Shown: one piece after another, positions 1-7,579 of the stretch | How positions within the stretch are numbered: the first letter of the stretch is position 1 | How the letters are laid out: every line of letters starts with the position of its first letter | Assembly: GCA_041658345.1 (NCBI GenBank) | Contig: JBBAAK010000001.1 | Location: forward strand, 62,001-126,000 | Length of the DNA stretch: 64,000 nt | Direction of reading: 5' to 3' | DNA from: JBAZYV01 sp041658345 | Lineage (GTDB): Bacteria; Patescibacteriota; Gracilibacteria; UBA1369; 2-02-FULL-48-14 | Made by a program: the position numbers and the translations under genes | The notes under the pieces: model-generated | Seen by the model: the letters and a program-made list of their open reading frames with translations, nothing else | Database searches by the model: none | Told to the model about the DNA's origin: nothing

Positions 1-1056
1 CAAATTACAATAATAAGTGTATGGTGATTGCCAAGAATAAAGACAAAAAGCACAATTTGTAGAGGTAATACTCCCCATGCATTCGTAATAAAGTTCGCCT
101 TTGTGCCCAATGTGGTCCGAGCTAACTATGTCTTTTGCGCTGTTTGTAGATAAGAAAAGATCTTTACAATCCTCTGTACCCGGATTTGCACAAAAACAAT
201 TTTGGCAGTTTTTTGATCCATATATAATGTCTCCGGTACAATTTTCACTATTAACAATAAGTGCTGAGCGATGCGGAAATTTTAATATAAAAGCTTCAAA
301 TTCCGCCTTTATTTTCTCCACTTGTTCGAATGAATCCAAATGGAATTCTTTGATTTTTTCTTCATATTCTTCCGGCGAATACTGCACATTAAAAATGTGA
401 TATTTTTTGCCGATCAATCCAACGCATCCAAAACATTTTTCGCAATTTCTGCATTCAAATAAAAATGCACCTTCACTGCAAGAAAAACAATTTCTGGAAT
501 ACAAAATGTGGTAACAAGAATCCAAATCTACAGAATCGTAAACTAACTCCGATTTATTCACCCAATAAACATCCGCTGTATCCGTGCAACCCATATTAAA
601 AACCGAATACATACAGTCTCTATTTATATCGCCACCAAAAACCAAATAGCAATTTTTATTGCCCGTGGTTATGTTGCAAAATTCGCTGTTTTCGCCATAC
701 ATGTTCATGAGTGAAAGGTGTGGCACAGCGAGTTCCAGCTCGTGGAATTGTTCAAAAAATGAACGATTAAAATCAAAGTCGCGTCCATGATCACGCGGAT
801 CCCAAGAATCGCCCCACCATGCGTCTTGTGAATATGCTGTTATATTTTTGTCAGGAGAAAAAAGTGAAATTATCGGCTTGCCGGTTAAATCACAAGTGTC
901 TTTATAAATTTTGCGTTCGTTTCTGTGCGAAAGCCTTCTTCTGTGGCGCTCATCTATACAAAGTGTTGGTTCCGGAACTCCAAGTTTTGCAAAAACACCG
1001 GTCTCAAAATCCGTGATTTCAAACACGGCTTGGCAATTTTTACAGATTTTTTGCAT
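1..1056 (-). CDS. Cysteine-rich zinc-ribbon protein, paralogue 1 (partial, runs off the window)
   Basis: The reading frame is open from an ATG at 1056 down to base 1, so the C-terminus lies outside the window. The N-terminus MQKICKNCQ matches the upstream paralogue (MGKICKNCQ), and the two share the WWGDSWDP/WWSDNWDP segment and a middle part full of NCY/SCY/CxxC motifs. The likely role is metal binding. Related proteins are frequent in CPR genomes, where they have no established function. This copy has lost ligands that the neighbour keeps: CPDC is CIDE here, and CDLC is CDLT. It starts 12 bases after the stop of the paralogue, so the two are probably co-transcribed. Function unknown. Confidence 0.75.
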   Translation of the reverse strand, partial: MQKICKNCQAVFEITDFETGVFAKLGVPEPTLCIDERHRRRLSHRNERKIYKDTCDLTGKPIISLFSPDKNITAYSQDAWWGDSWDPRDHGRDFDFNRSFFEQFHELELAVPHLSLMNMYGENSEFCNITTGNKNCYLVFGGDINRDCMYSVFNMGCTDTADVYWVNKSELVYDSVDLDSCYHILYSRNCFSCSEGAFLFECRNCEKCFGCVGLIGKKYHIFNVQYSPEEYEEKIKEFHLDSFEQVEKIKAEFEAFILKFPHRSALIVNSENCTGDIIYGSKNCQNCFCANPGTEDCKDLFLSTNSAKDIVSSDHIGHKGELYYECMGSITSTNCAFCLYSWQSPYTYYCNL

Positions 1057-1068
1057 TACATTTGTTCG

Positions 1069-2706
1069 TTAATAAATTGTTTTTAAATAACACGGCTCGC
1101 AAAGAACTTTATATAGTGAATCTGGTGCGTAGGTTGTTTGAATTTCCGCATTGCAGATAGCACAATTTCTATCAAAAAGTTTACGTGGATTTTTGAGTGC
1201 CATTAAATTCATTTGGCGACAGCTTGGACAAAATGCAGAAAGTGCAACCCCTATTTTTTTATGTAATGCAATTTCCTGAGAAAGTACTTTGTAATTTTTG
1301 CCACACTTTTTACATGCGAAAATTTGATTTACAACTTCATCGCCGGTTTCTAAAATTGAGTTTTTAATTTCTCCTGTTGCAGGAACATTTAATTTTTCTT
1401 CTTGGTCTTTCCATGTATAGCCTTTTTGTAGTGCTTGTTCGCGAGTTAATGGAAAATATTCATTCGCCATGGTTTCGTTATATGCATTCGGGGCAATTTT
1501 AATACTAGGAAATTCTCCCCATTCGCCAGTCTGTTTCATGTATTCAACTAAACGATTTTTTAGGCTTTCGTAAGTAGCTTTATCGTATTTTTTATTTAAA
1601 ATTACATTCTCTTGGCGTGAATGGAATCCGTCGCATCCAAAAGAATCCATTAAGTAAAAACACGCATAAAGGTATGCGCTGTTGGAACAATTAACTGGGC
1701 AAAAACTGAATTTTACATTTACGTTTCTGTCTCCACCGGACGATTGCTCATAACAATTTTCTATGTCTTTATCGTGACACAACAAATCCATTGAGCTTTT
1801 TACACTTTCGCTTTCAAAAATATATTTTGAATCTTCTATTGCAATAGAATCGTAAGCCTCAATTGCACTCTTGGAATTATAAAGATAGTCACCAATTGAA
1901 TTTTCACAATTGGCCATATTGAGTGGACGTTTTGGAATCTGCAAATCAAAATTTAAGAATTCGTTCATCACTTCTTCCTCCGCTTTCTGTGTAGATAACC
2001 CTAAATATTTTTTGTAATCTTCTTCGCTATATTGTTGATTTTTTATGCAAAAAGATTTACCAACAAGTCCGCTACACATAAAACAATTTTTACAATTCGC
2101 ACAATCTTTTAAATATGCAGAATCAACGCATGATCTTGAATTAATTATGTGGTGGCATGCATAACAATTTTTTGAATTTGTAGAGAAACCTGTTAATTCA
2201 CAATGGTCAATCAAATTACTATCCAAACAATCTTTACAATATTGGCTTTTACGACAATAAATTGAATCTTGCATAAAATGGCTACCCGGGCTCATGTATG
2301 TGTTTTTGCTATATGCAATTAATGCATTATATTCACAATTTTCACTCGCAAGTTGTAAGAATGCAGATTTTGGTACTCTTGCTAACAATTCTCCAAGCTG
2401 ATCGAAAAATGGACGCGTAAAATCTATGTCTTGACCATATGCAAATGGATCCCAGTTATCACTCCACCAACAATCCATACAATAAACTGGGAAAGACCTA
2501 TTTACGTCAAATGTAGATATAACGTCTTTGTTGCAAAGGTCGCATTTCCTTTTGTATAGTGTGTTTTCATTTCTAAAAGCCATGCGTCTTTGTAATCTGC
2601 AATCCGGACAATGGGTCGGAGATGGCACCTCTACCTTTGCATAGAAAGCAAGATCCTGTTCTGTTATTTCAAATTCTTTTTGGCAGTTTTTGCAGATTTT
2701 CCCCAT
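1069..2706 (-). CDS. Cysteine-rich zinc-ribbon protein, paralogue 2
   Basis: A 545-residue protein. It has an N-terminal ribbon (CKNC at residues 6-9, CPDC near 33-36), a second pair CDLCNKD, then a long middle region with about 20 Cys in repeated motifs (NCYACHH, DCANCKNCFMC). A C-terminal ribbon pair CKKCGKNY ... CPSCRQ is followed by CAICNAE and CEPCY, so the C-terminus echoes the N-terminal ribbon. This implies many structural zinc sites. No catalytic motif or signal peptide is seen. Proteins of this architecture are common in CPR genomes and carry uninformative labels. It lies directly upstream of its truncated-by-window paralogue, which suggests a local duplication. Confidence 0.75.
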   Translation of the reverse strand: MGKICKNCQKEFEITEQDLAFYAKVEVPSPTHCPDCRLQRRMAFRNENTLYKRKCDLCNKDVISTFDVNRSFPVYCMDCWWSDNWDPFAYGQDIDFTRPFFDQLGELLARVPKSAFLQLASENCEYNALIAYSKNTYMSPGSHFMQDSIYCRKSQYCKDCLDSNLIDHCELTGFSTNSKNCYACHHIINSRSCVDSAYLKDCANCKNCFMCSGLVGKSFCIKNQQYSEEDYKKYLGLSTQKAEEEVMNEFLNFDLQIPKRPLNMANCENSIGDYLYNSKSAIEAYDSIAIEDSKYIFESESVKSSMDLLCHDKDIENCYEQSSGGDRNVNVKFSFCPVNCSNSAYLYACFYLMDSFGCDGFHSRQENVILNKKYDKATYESLKNRLVEYMKQTGEWGEFPSIKIAPNAYNETMANEYFPLTREQALQKGYTWKDQEEKLNVPATGEIKNSILETGDEVVNQIFACKKCGKNYKVLSQEIALHKKIGVALSAFCPSCRQMNLMALKNPRKLFDRNCAICNAEIQTTYAPDSLYKVLCEPCYLKTIY

Positions 2707-2776
2707 GATTTTGGATTGTTTTTATATGTTACGGTTTGCATTATCTAACTTAAGTGGTTTTCTGGCAATTTGCATT

Positions 2777-4009
2777 TTAGATTACCGCGTTTTCGCCTGC
2801 AATTCGGCCGGTTGCCCAAGCAGAAGTAAGGTTAAAACCACCTGTAAAACCATCTATATTTAGAAGTTCTCCGGCAAAGTAGAGGCCGGAGCAAATTTTA
2901 GATTCCATTGTTTTTTGATTTACTTCATCCGTATCAATCCCACCTGCAGTTACAAATTCGTCGGAAGGGCCACGGCCAATTATGGTTAATTTTGTGTGTT
3001 TTAGAGCTTCTACTATCTTGAAAAAATCGTTTTTTGCGAGGTCTGCATTGCGTTTTTCTTCCGGGATTTCCAAATTTTTACATAGGGCTTCTGCGAGTGA
3101 TTTTGGGGCAAAAGTACTTAGAGTATTTCTAAAGAATTTTTGTGGACTTACATCCATTTCTTTCTTTATCTCTGTTTCAATAATGTTTTGGGCTGTATCT
3201 GGCAGAAAATCGAGTACAAGTTCCAGAGGATTTTTTGGCGAATATTCCTCAAATGCGACCATCGATGACATTGCGAAAATAGCTGGGCCGGTAAGCCCAT
3301 GGTGAGTAAAAAGCATTGGGCCGGTAAACTGCCAAGTTGTGTCTCTTTTGGCCTTAAAATGAACTTTTTTGAGCGAAAGACCGGCAAGAGTTTTTGGCCA
3401 AAGTTCTTTTACAACAAATGAGTTTAGGCTTGGCGCTAATTTTGTAATGCTATGCCCCAAAGTTTCTGCAAAAGCATAGCCGTCGCCGTTGGAACCGGTT
3501 GTGCGATAGGCTTGTCCACCAGTTGTAAGAATTAATTTATCTACGATTAAAGGTGTCTCTTCATGGAAAAATATTTTAAATCCTTTCTTAAATTTTTCTA
3601 TTTTATCCACTTGGTGCTTTAACAAAACTTTCGTACCATTTTCTTTAAAAAGCTCTTCAAAAACCTTTACAATGTCTTGGCCGTTATTTGAGGCTGGAAA
3701 AACTCGTAAATCTTCTTCCACTTTTAGTGTAATGCCATGCCCTTCAAACCAGTTTATTATGGATTCCGGTGGAAAAGCGTGCAAGGCGGATAAAATAAAC
3801 TTTCCACCGCGCGGGTAGCGTTCTGCTATCAAACGCAAATCCGAAAATCCTGTAGTCAAATTGCACCTACCGCCACCTGTTAAAAGTACTTTGCTACCAA
3901 GTCCGGGATTCCTCTCTATTAAATAAACTTCGCAAGATGGGCATAGTTCTTTTGCTCTTGCAGATGCCATCATCCCAGAAGCTCCCCCACCTATAATTGC
4001 TATTTTCAT
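2777..4009 (-). CDS. HI0933/YhiN-family FAD-dependent oxidoreductase (BaiN-like)
   Basis: A 410-residue flavoprotein. The dinucleotide-binding motif GGGASGM is at residues 7-13, with the family signature GGGRCNLT at 45-52, TTGGQAYRTTGSNGDGY in the middle, and the C-terminal FAD signature GFTGGFNLTSAWATGR near 388-403. The length fits the HI0933 family (about 400 residues). Members bind FAD and NAD(P)H; the in vivo substrate is unknown for most, and BaiN of gut clostridia acts on bile-acid intermediates. The start ATG is at 4009. It is divergent from the polymerase gene that starts at 4067. Family assignment is firm, substrate unknown. Confidence 0.9.
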   Translation of the reverse strand: MKIAIIGGGASGMMASARAKELCPSCEVYLIERNPGLGSKVLLTGGGRCNLTTGFSDLRLIAERYPRGGKFILSALHAFPPESIINWFEGHGITLKVEEDLRVFPASNNGQDIVKVFEELFKENGTKVLLKHQVDKIEKFKKGFKIFFHEETPLIVDKLILTTGGQAYRTTGSNGDGYAFAETLGHSITKLAPSLNSFVVKELWPKTLAGLSLKKVHFKAKRDTTWQFTGPMLFTHHGLTGPAIFAMSSMVAFEEYSPKNPLELVLDFLPDTAQNIIETEIKKEMDVSPQKFFRNTLSTFAPKSLAEALCKNLEIPEEKRNADLAKNDFFKIVEALKHTKLTIIGRGPSDEFVTAGGIDTDEVNQKTMESKICSGLYFAGELLNIDGFTGGFNLTSAWATGRIAGENAVI

Positions 4010-4066
4010 ATATTGATATTAAACGAGCACAAAAAATCTGTATACTGTTTATGCTTTTTATTTTTT

Positions 4067-5020
4067 ATGATTAACGAAAAAGTTTCACAAATTTTTTCTG
4101 AGATAGCAGAGATGCTTGAGGTTCTTGGTGAAAATCCTTTTAGATCAAGAGCTTATCAACGTGCTTCCGAAGTTATTCGTGGCGCCACGGATTTGGAGAA
4201 ACTGCGAAAGTTGAATGAGAATGCAATTTCTGAACTGCCCGGAGTTGGCGAGGATTTGTATAAAAAAATAATCGAAATAATGGATACCGGAGAATGCCAA
4301 ATGCACAAACAGCTTATCAAAAAACTTTCCCCTGGCATTTTGGACGTTTTGCATGTGCGTGGAATCGGGCCTAAAAAAGCAAAATTATTTTATGATCAAC
4401 TTGGGATAGATACTCTGCAAAAACTTCGATCAGCGAGTGAAATGGGAGCGCTTTGTGGATTGCCTGGAATGGGCAAAAAAAGCGAATTGGCGATTTTGAA
4501 AGCTTTAGAACAAATGAGTTTTTCTAAAGAACGAATTTCTTACAAAAAGGCGCTAAAAGAAGCTGAAGAATATTTAAAATATCTGCATACGTGTAGTGAA
4601 GCTCTCCAAATTCAATATGCTGGGAGCCTTAGACGTAAGGCAAAAACAATAGGTGACATTGACGTCTTGGCTACTGCGAAGGATGCAAAGGCTTTAATGA
4701 AATTCTTTTTGGCTTATCCAAAAGTTGTGCAGATCCTAGCCTCCGGTGATACAAAAGCCAGTGTTTTACTTAAAGGCAATATACAAGTTGATTTACGCAT
4801 TGTTGCATCGGAAAGTTTTGGATCTGCGCTGTTTTATTTTACCGGACCAAAACATTTTAATATCCACACTAGAACGATGGCTTTAAAGCGCGGGCTCAAA
4901 ATAAATGAATATGGCATTTTTAAAGGCAAAAAAAGACTGGCTGGGCTCACGGAACAAGAAATGTTTGAGGCTCTAAATCTACCTTACTTAAGCCCCGAAC
5001 AACGGGAAGATTTTAAATAA
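4067..5020 (+). CDS. polX: Family X DNA polymerase lacking the PHP domain
   Basis: A 317-residue protein from ATG 4067; a TTG start at 4013 would add 18 residues unlike the family. In order: an 8-kDa-like helix-hairpin-helix region (residues 1-80, with LPGVGEDLYKKI), a second HhH (RGIGPKKAKLF at 98-108, LPGMGKKSE at 132-140), then the nucleotidyltransferase palm with AGSLRR (185-190), GDIDV (D197, D199) and VDLRIV (D242). All three catalytic aspartates are present. It ends at LPYLSPEQRE, where typical bacterial PolX (about 570 residues) continues into a PHP exonuclease domain, which is absent here. It probably fills short gaps in base-excision or end repair without its own 3'-5' exonuclease. 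Confidence 0.88.
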   Translation: MINEKVSQIFSEIAEMLEVLGENPFRSRAYQRASEVIRGATDLEKLRKLNENAISELPGVGEDLYKKIIEIMDTGECQMHKQLIKKLSPGILDVLHVRGIGPKKAKLFYDQLGIDTLQKLRSASEMGALCGLPGMGKKSELAILKALEQMSFSKERISYKKALKEAEEYLKYLHTCSEALQIQYAGSLRRKAKTIGDIDVLATAKDAKALMKFFLAYPKVVQILASGDTKASVLLKGNIQVDLRIVASESFGSALFYFTGPKHFNIHTRTMALKRGLKINEYGIFKGKKRLAGLTEQEMFEALNLPYLSPEQREDFK

Positions 5021-5025
5021 TAATT

Positions 5026-5736
5026 ATGAAACAAATCCAACATTTTTTTATAGACTCGGATCTGAATAAAGACGAGATTTTTATTACTGACAAAGAGCTA
5101 ATACATCAAATAAAAAATGTACTTAGATTTCGCACAAATGATGAGTGTATTTTGCTGGATAATAAAGGCGCAAAAGCCCAGGCGACAGTTACAGAAATCC
5201 ATAAAGATGGAGCTGGATTTACCATTAAAAAAAGAGAATTTTTTGACAGGCCGAGTCGCACTTTAAGGCTTTATATTGCGATTCCAAAGAAACCGGCAAC
5301 GCTAGAGATGATAATCCAAAAAGCAACAGAAATTGGTGCTACAGAAATTATTCCGCTAGATACTTTAAGATGCCAAGTGCATTCGCTTTACAAAACAGAC
5401 AGGCTTAAATTCATTGCCAAAGAAGCATCTGAACAATGTGAAAGAATGTTTATGCCTGAACTTGGTCCCCTGCTCAAATTTGCTGAATTTATCCAAAATC
5501 CACCAGACGGAATTATTCTTGCCGGCGATGCCACAAAATATGATAAAAAACTTTGTGAAATAAATCTTAAAAATGAATCGATAATCAATATTGTAATTGG
5601 ACCCGAAGGTGGGCTTACAGATGAAGAACTTGATGCAATTTCTAAGATTGGCGGAACGCTTTTTGTCCTTGGAGAAACTGTGCTCAGAATGGAAACTGCA
5701 ATGATATCTGCACTTTCTGTAGTTCAATTTGGATAA
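5026..5736 (+). CDS. rsmE: 16S rRNA (uracil-1498-N3)-methyltransferase RsmE
   Basis: A 236-residue SPOUT-family methyltransferase that modifies U1498 of 16S rRNA with S-adenosylmethionine. An N-terminal PUA-like barrel (residues 1-75) precedes the SPOUT domain with PKKPATLEMIIQKATEIG (87-104). The knot motifs IGPEGGLTDEE (191-201) and LGETVLRMETA (215-225) bind the cofactor. The full length and both knot motifs match the family. It begins 5 bases after the polymerase stop and heads a run of rRNA methyltransferase genes (rsmE, rsmG, rlmE). Confidence 0.95.
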   Translation: MKQIQHFFIDSDLNKDEIFITDKELIHQIKNVLRFRTNDECILLDNKGAKAQATVTEIHKDGAGFTIKKREFFDRPSRTLRLYIAIPKKPATLEMIIQKATEIGATEIIPLDTLRCQVHSLYKTDRLKFIAKEASEQCERMFMPELGPLLKFAEFIQNPPDGIILAGDATKYDKKLCEINLKNESIINIVIGPEGGLTDEELDAISKIGGTLFVLGETVLRMETAMISALSVVQFG

Positions 5737-5775
5737 GTTTGTTATTATCTTTTTAGTTATTTAATTTTCACGCTT

Positions 5776-6321
5776 ATGTATAAATTTCTTTCCTTTCTTG
5801 TCGCAGGCGTTTTATTTTCCGGATGTGCGCTTATTTCTCCTTATACGATCACTTTCACGAATGATAATTGGGAAGTTATTGATCCTGCTACATCAACAAT
5901 AGATTTTGTTGTTAGCCAAGCAACACTCGCATACATTTCTGAAGTTTCTTGCGAGGGTGCTACGCCACTTGAATTTTTGCCGATTGTAAAAGATAGCATG
6001 GAAGTTTCTACCGTTCACAAATTGCCTTTAACAGTTTTGGAAGACCAAGCTCCAGGAGTTGCCTGTGCTGTGACCGTTACAGTTTTTGACAAAACAACCA
6101 CAGCTCAATCTAGTGCAAGTTTGAATGTTACAATGGCTGGCACAAAAGTTGAAGAAGATACTACGGAAATGGCTGACGATGTAGAGGCTACTACTGAGAC
6201 TACGACAGATGGAACTACCGCAACTGATGAAACGCCTGCCGTAGAAGAAGTAACAGCTGATCCTATTACAGATCCTGTTGATGTTGCTACTGACCCTTTA
6301 GCTGACACACCAGCGCAATAA
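5776..6321 (+). CDS. Putative lipoprotein
   Basis: A 181-residue protein with a lipoprotein signal: hydrophobic MYKFLSFLVAGVLFSGCALIS with lipobox LFSGC and acceptor Cys17. The mature part has an Ig-like or beta-rich stretch (residues 25-125). It ends in a long Thr/Asp/Glu-rich low-complexity tail (residues 127-181), typical of an extended cell-surface linker. The stop overlaps the rsmG start by one base (TAATG), so translation is coupled. No family recognised. Confidence 0.75.
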   Translation: MYKFLSFLVAGVLFSGCALISPYTITFTNDNWEVIDPATSTIDFVVSQATLAYISEVSCEGATPLEFLPIVKDSMEVSTVHKLPLTVLEDQAPGVACAVTVTVFDKTTTAQSSASLNVTMAGTKVEEDTTEMADDVEATTETTTDGTTATDETPAVEEVTADPITDPVDVATDPLADTPAQ

Positions 6322-6962
6322 TGATACAAAAGTTAGTCACTCTTCTTACTCAAAAAAGTGAGCAGTTGAATCTGTTTTCTGCTGGTGATAGATTACTTTT
6401 GATGGACAAACATGTGCCTGATGCACTTAAAATACTTGATTTTTGGGAGCCATCTAAAGGTGAGAATGTGATTGATTTAGGGACCGGTGGAGGAATTCCC
6501 GGTCTTGTACTAGCTGTTAGCTTGCCAGAAATAAAATTTACATTGGTTGATTCACGCGAGAAAAAAATTCGCGCTTTAGCAGAAATTTCTGATGAAATTG
6601 GACTTAAAAATGTTTGGTTCTCATCTGAAAGAATTGAGGACCTAGCGCATAATGAGAATTTTAGAGAAAAGTTTTCTTTTGTTACGGCGCGTGCAGTTGC
6701 CGAACTACCAACTCTGCTTGAATATGCGAGCGGATTTTTAAAAGTAGGTGGCAAACTTTTTGCTTGGAAAAGCGCAGATTTTGAAGCCGAACTAAAATCA
6801 TCTTTACGTGCACAGAAAGAATTTAATTTATTTTTTAAAGAGGTCTTTTTGTACGAACTGCCAACCGGCGAGAGACGCGCTATTTTGTTTTTTGAGAAAA
6901 CTGCTAAACTAAGCCCCTCTTATCCGCGAAAGGCGGGTACGCCAAAAGCTAAGCCAATTTAA
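6321..6962 (+). CDS. rsmG: 16S rRNA (guanine-527-N7)-methyltransferase RsmG
   Basis: A 213-residue Rossmann-fold methyltransferase with cofactor motif DLGTGGGIPG at residues 52-61, LVDSREKKIRAL following strand 2, and the GidB signature VTARAVAELPTLLEYA. It methylates G527 in the decoding region of 16S rRNA, and loss in other bacteria gives low-level streptomycin resistance. Length is normal. The last 14 residues (YPRKAGTPKAKPI) are a basic extension. It overlaps the preceding lipoprotein gene by one base and is followed after 2 bases by rlmE. Confidence 0.95.
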   Translation: MIQKLVTLLTQKSEQLNLFSAGDRLLLMDKHVPDALKILDFWEPSKGENVIDLGTGGGIPGLVLAVSLPEIKFTLVDSREKKIRALAEISDEIGLKNVWFSSERIEDLAHNENFREKFSFVTARAVAELPTLLEYASGFLKVGGKLFAWKSADFEAELKSSLRAQKEFNLFFKEVFLYELPTGERRAILFFEKTAKLSPSYPRKAGTPKAKPI

Positions 6963-6964
6963 AA

Positions 6965-7573
6965 ATGCCAAAAGCTTATCAGGTTCAGGATCGTTATTTT
7001 TTACTCGCCAAGGAAAAAGGTTACCGCGCGAGGAGTGCTTTTAAATTACTGGATATAAATAAGAAATTCAGCATACTTAGAGCCGGACAAACGGTTGTGG
7101 ATTTGGGCGCGGCACCTGGTAGTTTTTTGCAAGTGATTTCTTCTGTTGTAGGCCCAAAGGGGAAAGCTTTTGGAATTGATTTGCAAGAAATAGATCCATT
7201 CCCACAAAAAAATATTATAACTTTGCAGTGTGATATTTTTGATAAAGATGCGGTACTCGCCACCTTGGAAAATGCAGGTTTTAAACAAGTTGATGTGGTA
7301 ACAAGTGATCTTGCTCCAAAAACAAGCGGTATCCGTGATTTGGACCAAGGATTATCCGAAGAGCTCACTGATCAAGCTTTTTATTTATCCACACAATTGC
7401 TTAAAAAAGGCGGGTCTTTTGTTGGTAAAATATTTGAAGGACCGGAGATGGCCCTTCTAATAAAGCGCATTAAAAGACGCTTTAAACATGTGCACGTTTT
7501 TAAACCACCCGCCTGCCGTGACAGAAGTTTTGAAACTTATATTGTAGCGATAGGCTTTATGCCACTTGCGTAA
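6965..7573 (+). CDS. rlmE: RlmE/FtsJ-family rRNA 2'-O-methyltransferase
   Basis: A 202-residue protein of the RrmJ/FtsJ family, which methylates the 2'-O of U2552 in 23S rRNA. The catalytic tetrad is complete: K27 (RSAFKLLDI), D115 (TSDLAP), K155 (VGKIFEG) and E190 (RSFETYIV). The SAM site DLGAAPGSFLQVI is at 46-58. Length and motif order fit RlmE. It is the last gene of the rightward rRNA-modification group and converges with the PKD operon 6 bases downstream. No terminator-like hairpin is visible in the gap. Confidence 0.93.
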   Translation: MPKAYQVQDRYFLLAKEKGYRARSAFKLLDINKKFSILRAGQTVVDLGAAPGSFLQVISSVVGPKGKAFGIDLQEIDPFPQKNIITLQCDIFDKDAVLATLENAGFKQVDVVTSDLAPKTSGIRDLDQGLSEELTDQAFYLSTQLLKKGGSFVGKIFEGPEMALLIKRIKRRFKHVHVFKPPACRDRSFETYIVAIGFMPLA

Positions 7574-7579
7574 GCGAAA

